NCBI RefSeq assembly: GCF_023856365.1
Contig: NC_064536.1
Location: forward strand, 39,873,276 to 39,937,275
DNA from: Brienomyrus brachyistius
Lineage: Eukaryota; Chordata; Actinopteri; Osteoglossiformes; Mormyridae
Direction: 5' to 3'
Length of the DNA stretch: 64,000 bases
A model generated the notes under the pieces. The model was not told where the DNA came from. It searched no databases and worked only from the letters and a program-made list of their open reading frames with translations. Shown here piece after piece: positions 10,526-20,611 of the stretch. Within the stretch, counting starts at the first letter, position 1. Every line of letters begins with the position of its first letter. Both the position numbers and the translations under genes were made by a program.

Positions 10526-10969
10526 TGTAATTTTTTTATGACATTATGTCTTTGCTATGCCGTATTACGGTAATGCGTAATACCGCGATGTTTGGGGTGC
10601 CCCGCTGTTTTTTTTCCATAGCTGGTGAACGCAATTAGCATTTTAGCCACGTTGGTAGGTCCGCTTTTGAGAAAGAACACTATAGTTCTTGTTATTCACA
10701 TTCTGTGTCCTGGTGTTTTTAATTTCTCATAATGTGAACAAAGATATGTCATATACAAGTTTTTTGAGAGACTAAATTTTGGTTTGATTTATAATTTATT
10801 TAATGGTAAATAAAGTTCTTATATAGCCATTTTAGAATTAGTGCAGTCTTTCGTTTAGAATTAGCGCAATATTCTTAAAAACTGCATGTTCAAACCAAAC
10901 GCCATGCCATAATTGCTTTACAGATATTTCATTCAGGAATCTATGGAGGGTATACTGTAGGTAGGCCTG

Positions 10970-11575
10970 TTTGTGTGTGTGTGTGCGCGCGTTTGGGTGG
11001 GTGGTTATGTACATAGTGCTATAAAAACATGTTATTTTGACTTTGTAGGGACATGTTTTCGGTCCCGAAAGTAAGAAGATACTGAATTTTATTAAATTCT
11101 TTGAATGCAGCCAAAGGAATAATTCAAAAAGTCTTGCATTTTGTTTGGTTGCTTACTGTTACTGCTTGGTAACTACTGCAATGTTTAAGGTTGCCATAGT
11201 TAGGATTGGGGTTACGCCCATACAAATGAATGGAGAATCCCCACAAAGATTCAAATACCTAATCTGTGTGTGTGTGTGTGTGTGTGGAGTAGGTGTATAT
11301 TACATTGTGGGGACCAAATGTCCCCCACAATGTGACAAAAACCCCGTTATTTTGATGTTTTGGGGGGCATTTTCAGGTACTCACAAAGATCTGTAAATAC
11401 AGTCAAAAAACTAAAAATGCCAAAAGTCTTGTATTTGGTTTGGTTACATATGGTTAAGGTTAGGGGTTGGTAGGGGTTAAAGTTGTCATGTTGGGATTAC
11501 AGTTTTCCCCATAGAAATGAATGGAGAGTCCCCACGAAGATATGATTACACAGCTGTATGTGTGTGTGTGTTGTG
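10970..11575 (+). repeat. Fish 'GGGGACC' dispersed repeat with TG microsatellites
   Basis: Two related copies, each with 'ggggac'/'gtcccc' boxes, 'aatgaatggaga(a/g)tcccca' and a TG tract; the second includes 'ggttaaggttaggggttgg'. The TG run at 11265-11286 is 22 bp here, 26 bp at 27596-27621 and 31964-31989, and about 13 bp at 57305-57317, a length polymorphism between units. This is a common type of short interspersed repeat in fish; I cannot give its database name. Confidence 0.55.
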
Positions 11576-11584
11576 TGTGGTATC

Positions 11585-11900
11585 AGATCAGTCCCTGAGA
11601 GTTCAGTAGTCAGGCGCCATGTTTCTGAGTCTGGTTGTGGAGGCCTGAATGCTTTTCCAGATGCCAGAGTGAAAAGATTATGTGAGGGGTGGGTGCGGTC
11701 ATCCACAATGTTGGTGGCTTTGCGGATGGAGCGTGTGATGTGAATGTCCATGATGGAGGGGAGAGAGACTCTAATAATCTTCTCAGCTATCCTCACTATC
11801 CGCTGGTCTTATGATCTGAGGCGAGGCAGTTCCCAATTCAGACCGTGATGCAGCTGCTCAGGATGCTCTTGTCTAAGGAATCAAAAATGTGGTTCCATGG
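11585..11900 (-). mobile_element. Rex1-like LINE, ORF C-terminal fragment (unit 1)
   Basis: Minus-strand reading ILSSCIT, then RIAEKIIRVSLPSIMDIH, RKATNIVDDRTHPSHNLF and a degraded end has the conserved C-terminal pattern of fish Rex1/L2-type LINE proteins (R.A..I..D.THPSH.LF). Stops and frameshifts break it; no RT domain is left. Copies: 27920-28235, 32288-32603, 57614-57929. Confidence 0.65.
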
Positions 11901-12148
11901 GGTTCCAGACAGTGACCTTTTTTGGAGACAGTGAGACTCCAAGTGAGATTTTATACCTAGGTGCACCAGTTATGACATTGGTCAGGTAGGCTGTGGTCTG
12001 TTAGTTGGTGACAAGTGGCTGGTGATCCATGCAACCCAAGCAGAAGTGAGCAGAACTTGTATCAGCCAAATAGACAGGAGAAAGCGGATTTTTCATTGGA
12101 CTTCAGGACTCCTGAGTAACAGATAAAGACAGAGAAACAGCAAAGTTA

Positions 12149-12262
12149 TGGAGAATCAGGAAGTAAGTGCCAGTCTGCGCAGATCTGAGGTCAGTGAGAC
12201 ACACATAAGGCTCCTCTGATGCTCCTCCTCATCCGCTGATGGGCCTCCAGGTGAGAATCACA
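12149..12262 (+). repeat. Inverted repeat arm carrying a decayed leader exon
   Basis: This arm matches the reverse complement of 13462-13577 over about 115 bp, including the 5' UTR-like 'cagatctgaggtcag' and the leader exon. The two arms are about 1.2 kb apart and face each other, so two receptor gene starts once stood in opposite orientation. Confidence 0.7.
12219..12250 (+). pseudogene. Decayed plus-strand signal-peptide exon of pIgR-like receptor (unit 1)
   Basis: Begins ATGCTCCTCCTC and ends cctccag|gtgag like the minus-strand leader exon at 13469-13508, but 8 bases are missing from the hydrophobic core. The frame therefore reaches TGA after six codons and exits in the wrong phase. No plus-strand V exon follows. 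Confidence 0.6.
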
Positions 12263-12271
12263 AATCAAACA

Positions 12272-12378
12272 TAATAACAACTGACACAAAGGCCTGAGGT
12301 CAGACCCTCTGTATGCAGCACACAGTGTGTCTGCAGTCTCACCCTCACATCGTGTATGATGACATTTCTGCTTTTTAG
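12272..12378 (+). repeat. Leader-intron duplicate, inverted copy
   Basis: Starts right after the decayed leader exon's donor and matches the reverse complement of 13965-14062 and of 5398-5505. This fixes the block as the start of intron 1 of the receptor family. Confidence 0.6.
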
Positions 12379-12379
12379 A

Positions 12380-13460
12380 TTAAGTGCCTGTCTGAGAATA
12401 ACTTCTGCATCATGCTAATTATTTAGCTGTTTCGTGCTCATGGGCAAAAGAAAAATGAGGATTAAGTTAAATATATCAGAAATAAATTTCTAATGTGGCT
12501 CAAGGCCACAGTAAAGTGGACCATCACATCAAGTAAGTACAAAACAGCCTTTACTAATACGCTAAGGGTTAAAACAACATATAAGATGTGCATAATCTGA
12601 CAGTATATCAGCGTGAGAGCAAGGCTGGCCCTGGAAGTGGTGTGCATGCAATGGCAGAGCAAAGTTAGAGACACCCGCTAAAAACTTTCATTTCATCTCA
12701 CTTGCTCCTTTCTTCTTTTTCCTTCTTTTTTTCCCTCCTAATCTGTCCATCCTCTTCGGCCAGCTCACCCACTGCATCACCATGCCGCCTAAAAATGAAA
12801 TAAATAAATTTTTTAAATTTAAAAAATGAAATCGATCAACATGAGAGGCCTATACAGAGTTTATAGAACCCCTCATGGTAAAGCAAACATGTTTGTCACA
12901 GCAGTGCATTCAGACCATGATTCTGCTAAAGCTGCCGGACAGGACAAAGGGAAAAAAAAGAAGAAGGTGGGGGTCAGTGCAGCAGTGGGTAGTTCAGGTC
13001 CAGAATGTAAAAATCCAGACCAAGATTTAGTTTCAACCAAACAGCTGAGTACTCTGTATCAGTGTCATTCTTAAAGTCGTGTTTCAACTTCTGGCAAAGT
13101 TCTCCCAGGAGCCTATCTCTGTTGTATGTACAGTCGGCATGTAATTCATTCCTGCCCAGGTCCCTGACAAACAGTTGGAGGCAGAATTACTTGTTATCAG
13201 AGTATGTGAATTTTTACACACACCAGCAGCTGTGACAGAATAAGATATTTCCTTTATACTGCTGCCACATAGTGGACACAAAGAAGACTGCAGTCAATTC
13301 TAAAATCAGTCAGTCAACATGCTACCACCACAGACTATAATCGGGAAGTGATCAAACTTCATGGAACAATATGAATATAAACAAACAGATGTAGTAAGTA
13401 TATTGTGCAAAATGTATCTTCATCTTAACTACGCTGAATGGTGGAGTCCCAGAGTAAGTG
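12380..13460. other. Unassigned stretch
   Basis: Contains a polypyrimidine tract at about 12696-12737. The frame 12826-13074 (82 codons with a lysine run) has no family features. The right break of the nested duplication of unit 2 falls at the position equivalent to 12766. Confidence 0.4.
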
Positions 13461-13468
13461 ATCCTCAC

Positions 13469-13508
13469 CTGGAGGCCCATCAGTGAAGAAGAGGATGAAA
13501 AGGAGCAT
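13469..13508 (-). pseudogene. Signal-peptide exon of pIgR-like receptor pseudogene (unit 1)
   Basis: On the minus strand the ATG at 13506-13508 opens a 40-nt coding piece reading MLLFILFFTDGPP and ends at a donor gtgagg (13463-13468) in phase 1, matching the phase-1 acceptors of both V exons. The hydrophobic core and small size are those of CD300/pIgR-like leader exons. The 5' UTR-like sequence extends to about 13577. The nearest downstream V exon is 10 kb away (3161), an unusually long, repeat-filled intron for this family. The exon itself is intact; the gene it served is not. A different pairing, to a gene in the next unit, is impossible by orientation. Confidence 0.6.
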
Positions 13509-13964
13509 CAGAGGAGCCTTATGTGTGTATCGCTGACCTCAGATCTGTGGAGACTGACACTGACTTCCTGACTCTCCTTAACCTCACTGCCTCCCTTTTT
13601 GTGGGTTTTAAATGTTTTAAAAATCATCCATCTATCTTTGATTTTCATAAACTCTTTGTGCACTGATGCATTTCCTGTCTATTTCTTGTCTGTTAAAAGG
13701 AAAACAGTTTGATGCTGCTGTTGTCCTGCTCTTACCAGGAATAAATATTTTGATTTCATCTAGAATCTTATCATTTTAGAAACATGATTTCATAGCAAAA
13801 TTATTGATAGCTGGTCTTCACAGTGAATCATTCATGCTCACAGAATTTAAACTACAAACAAATTAATCAAATAAGTCTAGTTCTTTTCTAAACTGTTACT
13901 TCCTCATATTGCAAATGAGCAAAGAGCAGTGAAATCAGACTTATTCTGAAAAGCAGAAAAGTCG

Positions 13965-14062
13965 TCATACAGGATGTGAGTGTGAGACTCTGCAGAAACA
14001 CTGTGTGCTATATACAGAGGGTCTGACCTCAGGCCTTTGTTTCAGTCTTTATTATGTTTTAT
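13965..14062 (-). repeat. Leader-intron-like duplicate, copy 2
   Basis: Same block as 5398-5505 and inverted 12272-12378. No leader exon is found upstream of it on the minus strand, so it is another relic of a lost gene copy. Confidence 0.55.
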
Positions 14063-15170
14063 ACAGTTTTAAAATGTCACTGCAGTAGGTCCTTTTCATA
14101 TGTGTGGATCAGCACAAATCATGAGGTCCGTTAGGAAGGTGTCTGTATGACAGGGGTGGGGGTATCCTGGGGGGGGTGGGGGCAAAGTCAGGTAATTCAC
14201 TTCATCTGGGTCTTATCAGCAGTCCTGTGTTTCTCTCAGTACCACAATGATGTTTCACACATAATGGGGTCCGTGGGCCTCCTCAGTTATATTCAGGCTT
14301 TCAAAGTTCTTCAATCATAAAAAGTCACATGGATCTGACACTTTGACACTGTTATATTAATTTGTTTAAATTCATTGAAAATACTATATATTACAGCTAG
14401 TATTTGGATCCGTCTGCTCTTTATCCGTTCCTCACTGGCATACCTGGGTCTTTGTGCAGTGCTTTCCGGAAGCATCAGAACCATTCATAAGGGAATCTAT
14501 GTGTGGCTGCCCTCTAGTGGATACACAAAATTCGGCTACTTAAGTAGCTTGACTATATTTCCCTCCTAGTTTAGTTTAGTTCCTAATTTAATTTAACAGA
14601 TGAAACTGAAGGCAGAGCTGGAAATTAGTTTAGTCATGACTTCAGAAGTTACGCTCACATGGGATTCTGTACAATCAGAGATGAAGCTGCTGCATGGGAT
14701 GGTCATCGCCTGCTTTTTCTGACTGATGTAGGTCTGGATGTAAAGTTACAAACTGCTTAATGTGTATCAATCTGTTTTATAATGTTCACACAAAAAAAGT
14801 GCTTTTAATGTGTCTGCACCTTGTATCTCCCACAATGTGCTTCTGCATTTGATATCTTCTTGACTTGGGGATAAAGAGATTTAACTGGATGGATTTTACT
14901 TTTGTGAAGCACTACAGTCCAAAGCTGAACTGATTGTTCAAAGCTTTTTGGTTTTTAAGCAAAACTACTTCATTTAATTTATCTGAAACCCACTTTGCGC
15001 CTTTCTAGACTCAACAAAGCATCATTGCCAACAAAATAAGTGAGTTACAGTTAAATCAGGTAAAGAAGTTTCATTTGGAATTTACTGATCCAGGTTTTCA
15101 GCACCACGGACAGCAACTAGACTTACTGTCATTTAATGGGAGTGAAAGCAGAAACCAATAGATCACACAG
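14063..15170. other. Unassigned stretch with G-rich and CTCF-like motifs
   Basis: G-quadruplex-type motif at 14153-14183: GGGG-T-GGGGG-6 nt-GGGGGGGG-T-GGGGG; copies at 35229 and 60175. CTCF-like gccctctagtgg at 14509-14520 with copies at 35585 and 60531. The frame 14375-14569 has no family features. No gene recognised. Confidence 0.45.
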
Positions 15171-15175
15171 GGATA

Positions 15176-15440
15176 TTTTCATTTGATGGTGTCTTTCTTT
15201 TTACTTTTGATATGCCGTCTTCCTCCTTAGCTGATATGTGAGGCTGCTGTCAGCTGAGACAAGCTGGTGTGATTTTACGCAGAGTGATAAGTGGGCAGTC
15301 CTGTTTTCGTGTGTTACATTTTCATTTGATGTTGGCCAATATGTATGTGGTACTGTTTCCTCCTTAACTGACATGCACAGGCTGTTGTTAGCAGAGACAA
15401 GCTGGTGTATTTGTACTGCAGATTGAAAAGTGGGCGTTCC
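15176..15440 (+). repeat. Diverged tandem duplication, ~143-bp period
   Basis: 'ttttcatttgatg', 'cctccttagctgatatg', 'gagacaagctggtgt' and 'aagtgggcagtcc' at 15176-15301 recur as 'ttttcatttgatg', 'cctccttaactgacatg', 'gagacaagctggtgt' and 'aagtgggcgttcc' from 15319. Same in units 2 (36252) and 3 (61198). Confidence 0.65.
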
Positions 15441-15520
15441 CGATTACATCACTCTTTTAAAGAGTCCCTGATTGGTGGGCTCTGACGAGGAGGGGTGACC
15501 TAAAAACTCCAAACCATTTA

Positions 15521-15642
15521 TCCCTCCATCCATCCATCCATTTTCCAAACCGCTTATCCTACTGGGTCGTGGGGGGTCCGGAGCCTATCCCGGAAGCAAT
15601 GGGCACGGGAACAAACCTGGATGGGGGGCCAGCCCATCGCAG
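15521..15642 (-). mobile_element. 5'-truncated SINE tail with 12-bp target duplication
   Basis: The complement of this stretch is the 3' part of the young SINE at 34501-34861 (cgatgggctggcc, gggataggctccgg, ataagcggtttgg, GGAT tail). It is flanked by ccaaaccattta at 15509-15520 and 15643-15654, a 12-bp target-site duplication, so it inserted as a truncated copy. One copy here; it seeds the 161-bp VNTR of units 2 and 3. Confidence 0.85.
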
Positions 15643-15684
15643 CCAAACCATTTAAGTTTGTGAAATTCATTTTTAATAATTACC

Positions 15685-15988
15685 AATTTCAGAAAAATAT
15701 GAAATGTTTTGTAAAGTATCAATTTATTAATCATGTATTTAAACAAATTATGACCAGTATAAAAGACACATACAAAACTGTACAAAAGTCTTGGGCTGTC
15801 GAAGAAAATGATGTTCAAATGATCTTCATCTTGGTCTAGAATTATAATATTTTGTCCGTCAAAGTGTGGCAGCCCAGTCATTTCAAAATCTCTTCTAAAG
15901 TTAGTAAAACATTTGCACCAACCATCCAATAGACCTATATCTTTTTATAACACAACTCCTATGGCTAATCAATGCATCATTAACATTT
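15685..15988. other. AT-rich stretch, nothing recognised
   Basis: The open frame 15585-15929 on the minus strand overlaps the SINE tail and has no family features. Confidence 0.4.
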
Positions 15989-16255
15989 TGTCACGGGAGA
16001 CGGCAGCGATCGCGGGCAGGCGGGTAAGAAGCAGGCAGACAGCCGAGAATCAGGGCAAACGAGGGGTTTAATCTCAGGGACGAGGGCACGAACATCAACT
16101 GACATCAATGACGGACAAAGGACTCGGGTAAGACACGGACTGAAATACACAGGACTGAGCAAATTAACTAGATACAGCTGGGTACAATCGGGAGAAAACA
16201 CGTGGGTAATCAGGGGGCGTGGCACACAGGAGGAGCGGACGAGCCGGGCATGACA
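15989..16255 (-). mobile_element. Solo LTR, 5-bp TSD (unit 1)
   Basis: 267 bp bounded by TGTCA/TGACA ends (tgtcacggg ... gggcatgaca) and flanked by the direct repeat CATTT at 15984-15988 and 16256-16260. On the minus strand it has an ATTAAA-type signal before 'cccctcg', as in many fish Gypsy LTRs, so minus is the likely sense strand. No internal region: recombined to a solo LTR. Its minus-strand 92-codon frame is a by-product. Confidence 0.85.
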
Positions 16256-16796
16256 CATTTGTTTAATTAAATTAATTAAGTGAGCTGGTGGCAGAATTTA
16301 ACAAATACATGGAATGGCTGGGGTGCCCCTGAGGAGAGGTTTAGGATCCAAAGCGTGGTTCATCTAGCGATCCAACAAGGCATCAGTAACTTTATGGAGA
16401 AAAGAAGAAATTCTTGTTAGTTTTTATTGTGTCACTTTTAATTTGCATATATTTTTATGATAATTGTGTTTTTGTTCTGAGCAAATATACACAACCCAAT
16501 TAAATAGCATTAAACGTTTTCTTTGATGGCCCAAGACTTTTGCATAGTACCATATTTTTTCAGAATCAAGAGACAATTTAATAAAAACCAGTCTTACCTT
16601 CACAAGATAACGATTATTAAACATTAACCAGCAGGTGGCAGCAAAGCACTTGTGAATAAGTGGCCAATACGTGGTTGTACAGGTTGCCAGCAGATAATCA
16701 TCCCCTCTGTGTTTAACTGACTCTCATGCTATGACTGTACAGACTGAGCAGGGCCGAGTGAGAGAGGCTTCACTGCAGTTAGCATAACCGTTTATT

Positions 16797-16998
16797 TTAC
16801 AGCTCGTCTGACTCATTCTGCTCCACGAAGGTCATCTCCTCTGCCAGCTTCCTCTGATCCAGGGAGACCCTCTGCTTCTCTCTGATTGGTTCCCGCTTTC
16901 TACAGGAGGTCCAGTGCAGCTGAATGGTGATGATGGTGCAAATCAGGTAAAACACACCAGTCCCAGCTTTCAGTACAGCATCCAGAACCTGCTCCCAC
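16797..16998 (-). pseudogene. Transmembrane/tail exon (unit 2)
   Basis: Same 66-residue reading as in unit 1: hydrophobic TGVFYLICTIITIQL, basic CRKR, tail ending NESDEL. Intact frame; acceptor preserved. It belongs to the unit 2 receptor pseudogene. Confidence 0.5.
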
Positions 16999-17629
16999 CT
17001 GTGAGACATATAATACACCAGTGTGTCTGTCAGTCACACATATCACATTTAAACCTGAAGAACAAAACAGTGAATCTGTTCTGACTGAAGTAAAACCACC
17101 TTGATAATCGACAGCAGCACCGATCAGCTCAGTCCTACATACAGAGCCAGCTGGACCAAAGAGCTGAATAAGAAGGTGGATGTGAACAGTAAAGTCTTAC
17201 ATGCTTTATAGAAACACGGTACAGCCACATCTGTACTATTACACAGGACACATGTGAGGAACAGGAGACATTAACAAAGAGCATGAAAATAGCTAGAGAT
17301 TATCAATCAACATGTTACACTATTTTGTAAAAACAGGCCTGCAGTCATTCCCCAGCAGCACAGGGCAGAAGGCAAGGGCTCACCCTGGATGGGATGGGAT
17401 CTCAAGTTTATTATTAAGAAAATGAAATAAAAAATATTTTTTTCCCTTAAAATTAAAATGACAGTTTCCCATTACTGTGTGATCAGGTAAATGCTGCTAG
17501 CTGGACCCCCACACTACTGTAAATGCTGCTGAATGCTTACCTCCGTTTTTCATTATCCCCTCCTTCTTCATCATGTGCAGAGAAAAGGAGAGCAGTGGAA
17601 ACAGGAGAAAGGATAGTTAATAAAAAGCA

Positions 17630-17938
17630 GGGTTTGCACTGTCGCCTCACTCCTCTGGCACGTGTACTCAAGTCTTCGCTGGAGTTCCGTGTGTATGGAG
17701 TTTGCATGCTCCCCCTGTGTCATTGTGGGGTTTCCTCCAGGGACTCTGATTTCCCCCCACAGTCCAAAAACATGCTGAGGCTAATTGGAGTTGTCAAATT
17801 GCCGGTAGGTGTGCTTGTGCGAGGGAATGGAGTGTGAGCGTGTCCTGCAATGGGTTGGCACCCTGTCATGGGACGTTCCCTGCCTTGCGCCCATAGGGAC
17901 CCTGAGTTAGACAAGCAGTTTGAGACAATGGATGGATA
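17630..17938 (+). mobile_element. SINE, 5'-truncated (unit 2)
   Basis: Copy of the unit 1 element at 1297-1605, with the same truncation. Confidence 0.8.
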
Positions 17939-18210
17939 CAGCACTGGAACAGATATTACAGAGTACAACTGTAACACTGGTCTACGCTGCAATGAAAAAC
18001 CACCTACAGACATGTTAGTCAGTCTGCACACCATTAGTAACAATTCATCCTCACAAAGATGAAAAAATGCCTGAATTATGTTGCAAGCTACATGGATTTG
18101 TCTGGATTTGTATACATAACAAGTGACTGGCTGTATGTCTGTGGAAAATGCTGTGATTTTTGTCATATTACAGACTGATCATAAACTAGAAGACACACAT
18201 TCAATATTAA

Positions 18211-18373
18211 AGACACCAATTAGCCTGACTGTGCGTTTTTGGATTGTTGGAGGAAACCCACACAGCATGTGGAGAACATGCAGACTCCACACAGACAGAG
18301 CAGAAGCCAGATTCAAACCCCTAAACATGGAGGCGTGAAGCAACAGCGCCGCCTACTGGACCACCGTGCCACT
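18211..18373 (-). mobile_element. SINE, minus strand (unit 2)
   Basis: Copy of the unit 1 element at 1878-2040. Confidence 0.75.
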
Positions 18374-18546
18374 ATCATTGAAACAATAATCCCAATAAAT
18401 AACTCTGTTTCACAACAGCTGATAAATAGGGGATTATCCCCACAAAGAAGCACAAACCCCTTCGTGAGTGAAACTGCTGGGTTGATTAGTATGTATCTAT
18501 TTATATTCAAGCATAAATAATTCACAGGCAGATTTAAATCAATTAC

Positions 18547-18825
18547 TTATGTTTAACAGTAATATGAACTGGAATCTGCAGGATTCCACAACCAGCCACC
18601 AATACCAGCCAGTGTCCTTCCTCTCCAGCCCACTCATTGTCACAATGAAGGTTTTATTTTCTGTGTCATCCCTGATCAGGACAGGCCTCCCATGCAAACT
18701 CACTGATCTCTCTGATGCACAGGAGCCCCCAATCTTACACCACATCCTTTGTCTTTTGTTGTTTCCATAGTAACACTGACACTCTCCATCCACACCCGTC
18801 ACCTCCTGCTTGTCCACTCACAGCC
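18547..18825 (-). pseudogene. pIgR-like Ig V exon 2, frameshifted (unit 2)
   Basis: Carries the shared one-base loss in the F-strand Cys codon and, only here, a further 2-nt deletion ('gtctcc' reduced to 'ctcc', near 18784) that shifts the A-B strand region before CQCYYG. The extra lesion arose after the units separated, as expected of a gene under no constraint. Confidence 0.8.
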
Positions 18826-19178
18826 CTGGAGGACTTCAACACACAGGTAAAACACTCAAAGATTTGCACAGCAATGAAATGTTTATGAATATCAGCCCAT
18901 TACAACATACATACTGTATGTAAATGTTTGGCCAATAAACTGACATTTTTTAACATATTGCTTATCATATTTAACCTCATGAAGTCGCCCGATTTAGCTG
19001 ACACTGTTACTTCTTCCAAGTCTCGTTTATCATATTGAATTAAATTAAAATGCAGATTTTTAAAATATTAAAACATTTTTTCCATCAGTGTTTGTGTTAA
19101 GGTCCTTCCTTTTTGACTCAGTGACATGTTACATACTGTGCATCTCATTGGCTACAGTCTGCAGTACAGACATCTTAC

Positions 19179-19492
19179 CATCAGTGACTGACAGATTAAC
19201 CTGATCAGAGAGGCTCCACTGATCTTCACACCACACCAGTACCGATCGGAGTCCTCAGCTGTCAGATTGTTGATGGTCACAGTGAAGACTCGCTGGTCAG
19301 GATCATCTCTGACTCACACTTTACCCTCCTGTGGAGAGTCAGTGTGTACTATGGGAGTACATGACCTCACATTATACCCTCTGCACCAGTATTTCACATG
19401 AGTTTTATATCTGTCACCATAGGAACATGGGATTGTTACAGATCATCCTCTCTGTACACAGGCCCATTTCACTGTAGACACACTGTCAGCAC
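19179..19492 (-). pseudogene. pIgR-like Ig V exon 1, with stops (unit 2)
   Basis: Same splice sites and the same three lesions as unit 1 (two TGA stops and the CT expansion). KYWC, DPDQRVFTVTINNL and RYWCGV readable. Confidence 0.85.
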
Positions 19493-19870
19493 CTGTGGGG
19501 AAAATAATTAACTGAATAAGGATTTTCCATCTTATGACATCTCTAAGTAATTATGCTTGGTTTGTGTAATACTTAGATTAGGTCATGTGTAATTAACAGA
19601 ACAGTGATGATGTATAAAAGTCAAAGACCATCATTTTACTATAAGAACAAGGAAAACAAAACTAGTGTCTGATCTTGGGAAGGGCTTCAGCAGGATGTGG
19701 GATCGGGAATCTGAGCCTGGCAGTGTGTTCTAGGGTCTGAGAGGAAAACCAGGACCTTAAATCCCTAGTAAAAGGCCTAGAAGAGGTGAATGAATGGGCT
19801 TGTCACTGTGTGGGATGGCCACACCCCTTAAGTACTATGGCCTTACTTGTAAACATATCCAGTCCTGTGA

Positions 19871-20611
19871 TACAGGCCCTCTCATATTCCCTCTATACAT
19901 GCTTCCTTTGCGCTCTATTTGTGAACGTTATTATGTAAAATATCATTGCTATGCTGGTGATACGCAGCTCTATCTGCCATTAAAACCTGGTGACTGCTGC
20001 TCTCTGGTGGCCCTTTCTAACTGTATGGAGGATATTAAGAACAGGACAGCAATGACTTTCGTCCAGATTAATGAAAACAAGACAGAGGTAATGAGTTTTG
20101 GTCACTGTTCATGATCTCAGAGAACAATTAGGGCCTCATTCAGAAAACTTCCAGTCACATACTAAAAATCTTGGTGTCATCTTTGATTCATCACTGAGCT
20201 TGATAAACAAATAAATGCCGTTGTGAAGGGGTGTTTCTGTCAGCTGAGTTCAATAGCCTGGCTTAAACCACACCTTTCAGCCAAAGACCTGGAGAGTTAC
20301 TCCTGCTTTTATCCTGATTGGGTTACTGCCGTTCTCTGTACCCAGGTTTACCAGAAGCATCTTTATTCTGACTACACCTTGTTCAAAACGGTGCTACCAG
20401 GCTCTCAACAAAAATTAGACACCAAATTTCCCCTGTGTTGGCTACATTGCATTGGCTACCTGTTAAGTTTTGAGAATTTCTGAGAATACAGTTTAAAGAT
20501 TTCTTATTTCTTTCTAAGGCGATACATGGCATAGGTCCCCAGTCCGTCTCGGAGCTAATTCAGCCTTACACCGCTTCTTATTAGATGCATCTCTGTACTG
20601 ACCCTGCACAC
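19871..20611 (+). mobile_element. L2-type LINE remnant (unit 2)
   Basis: Copy of 3540-4280, with the YAGD change in the RT motif; the nested CR1-like tail and L2 3' end follow to about 20981. Confidence 0.75.

Larger units (their letters stand above)
1..16333. repeat. Segmental tandem duplication, unit 1
   Basis: The sequence beginning at base 1 recurs at 16334, 37732 and 62521 in the same orientation, with near-identical content and order. This is the plainest unit, 16,333 bp, without the later insertions seen in units 2 and 3. It holds the pieces of one minus-strand pIgR-like pseudogene plus LINE, SINE, Gypsy and solo-LTR remnants. The true unit border cannot be defined because the window starts inside the array; the phase used here is arbitrary. 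Confidence 0.95.

Noticed and set aside
10270..10530. A histone gene
   Set aside because: Only promoter-like motifs are present; no histone fold sequence follows on either strand.
11455..11490. Interstitial telomeric repeat
   Set aside because: 'ggttaaggttaggggttgg' resembles TTAGGG repeats but is part of the dispersed GGGGACC-type fish repeat.
12826..13074. 82-codon frame with a lysine run, kept in three copies
   Set aside because: Low-complexity Lys run, no family; conservation follows from the recent duplication only.
464..13508. A functional two-domain receptor gene
   Set aside because: Two stops and a frameshift in V exon 1 and a frameshift in V exon 2 in each unit, plus a 10-kb repeat-filled first intron.
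15980..16258. 92-codon minus-strand protein
   Set aside because: Coincides exactly with the solo LTR and its TSD.
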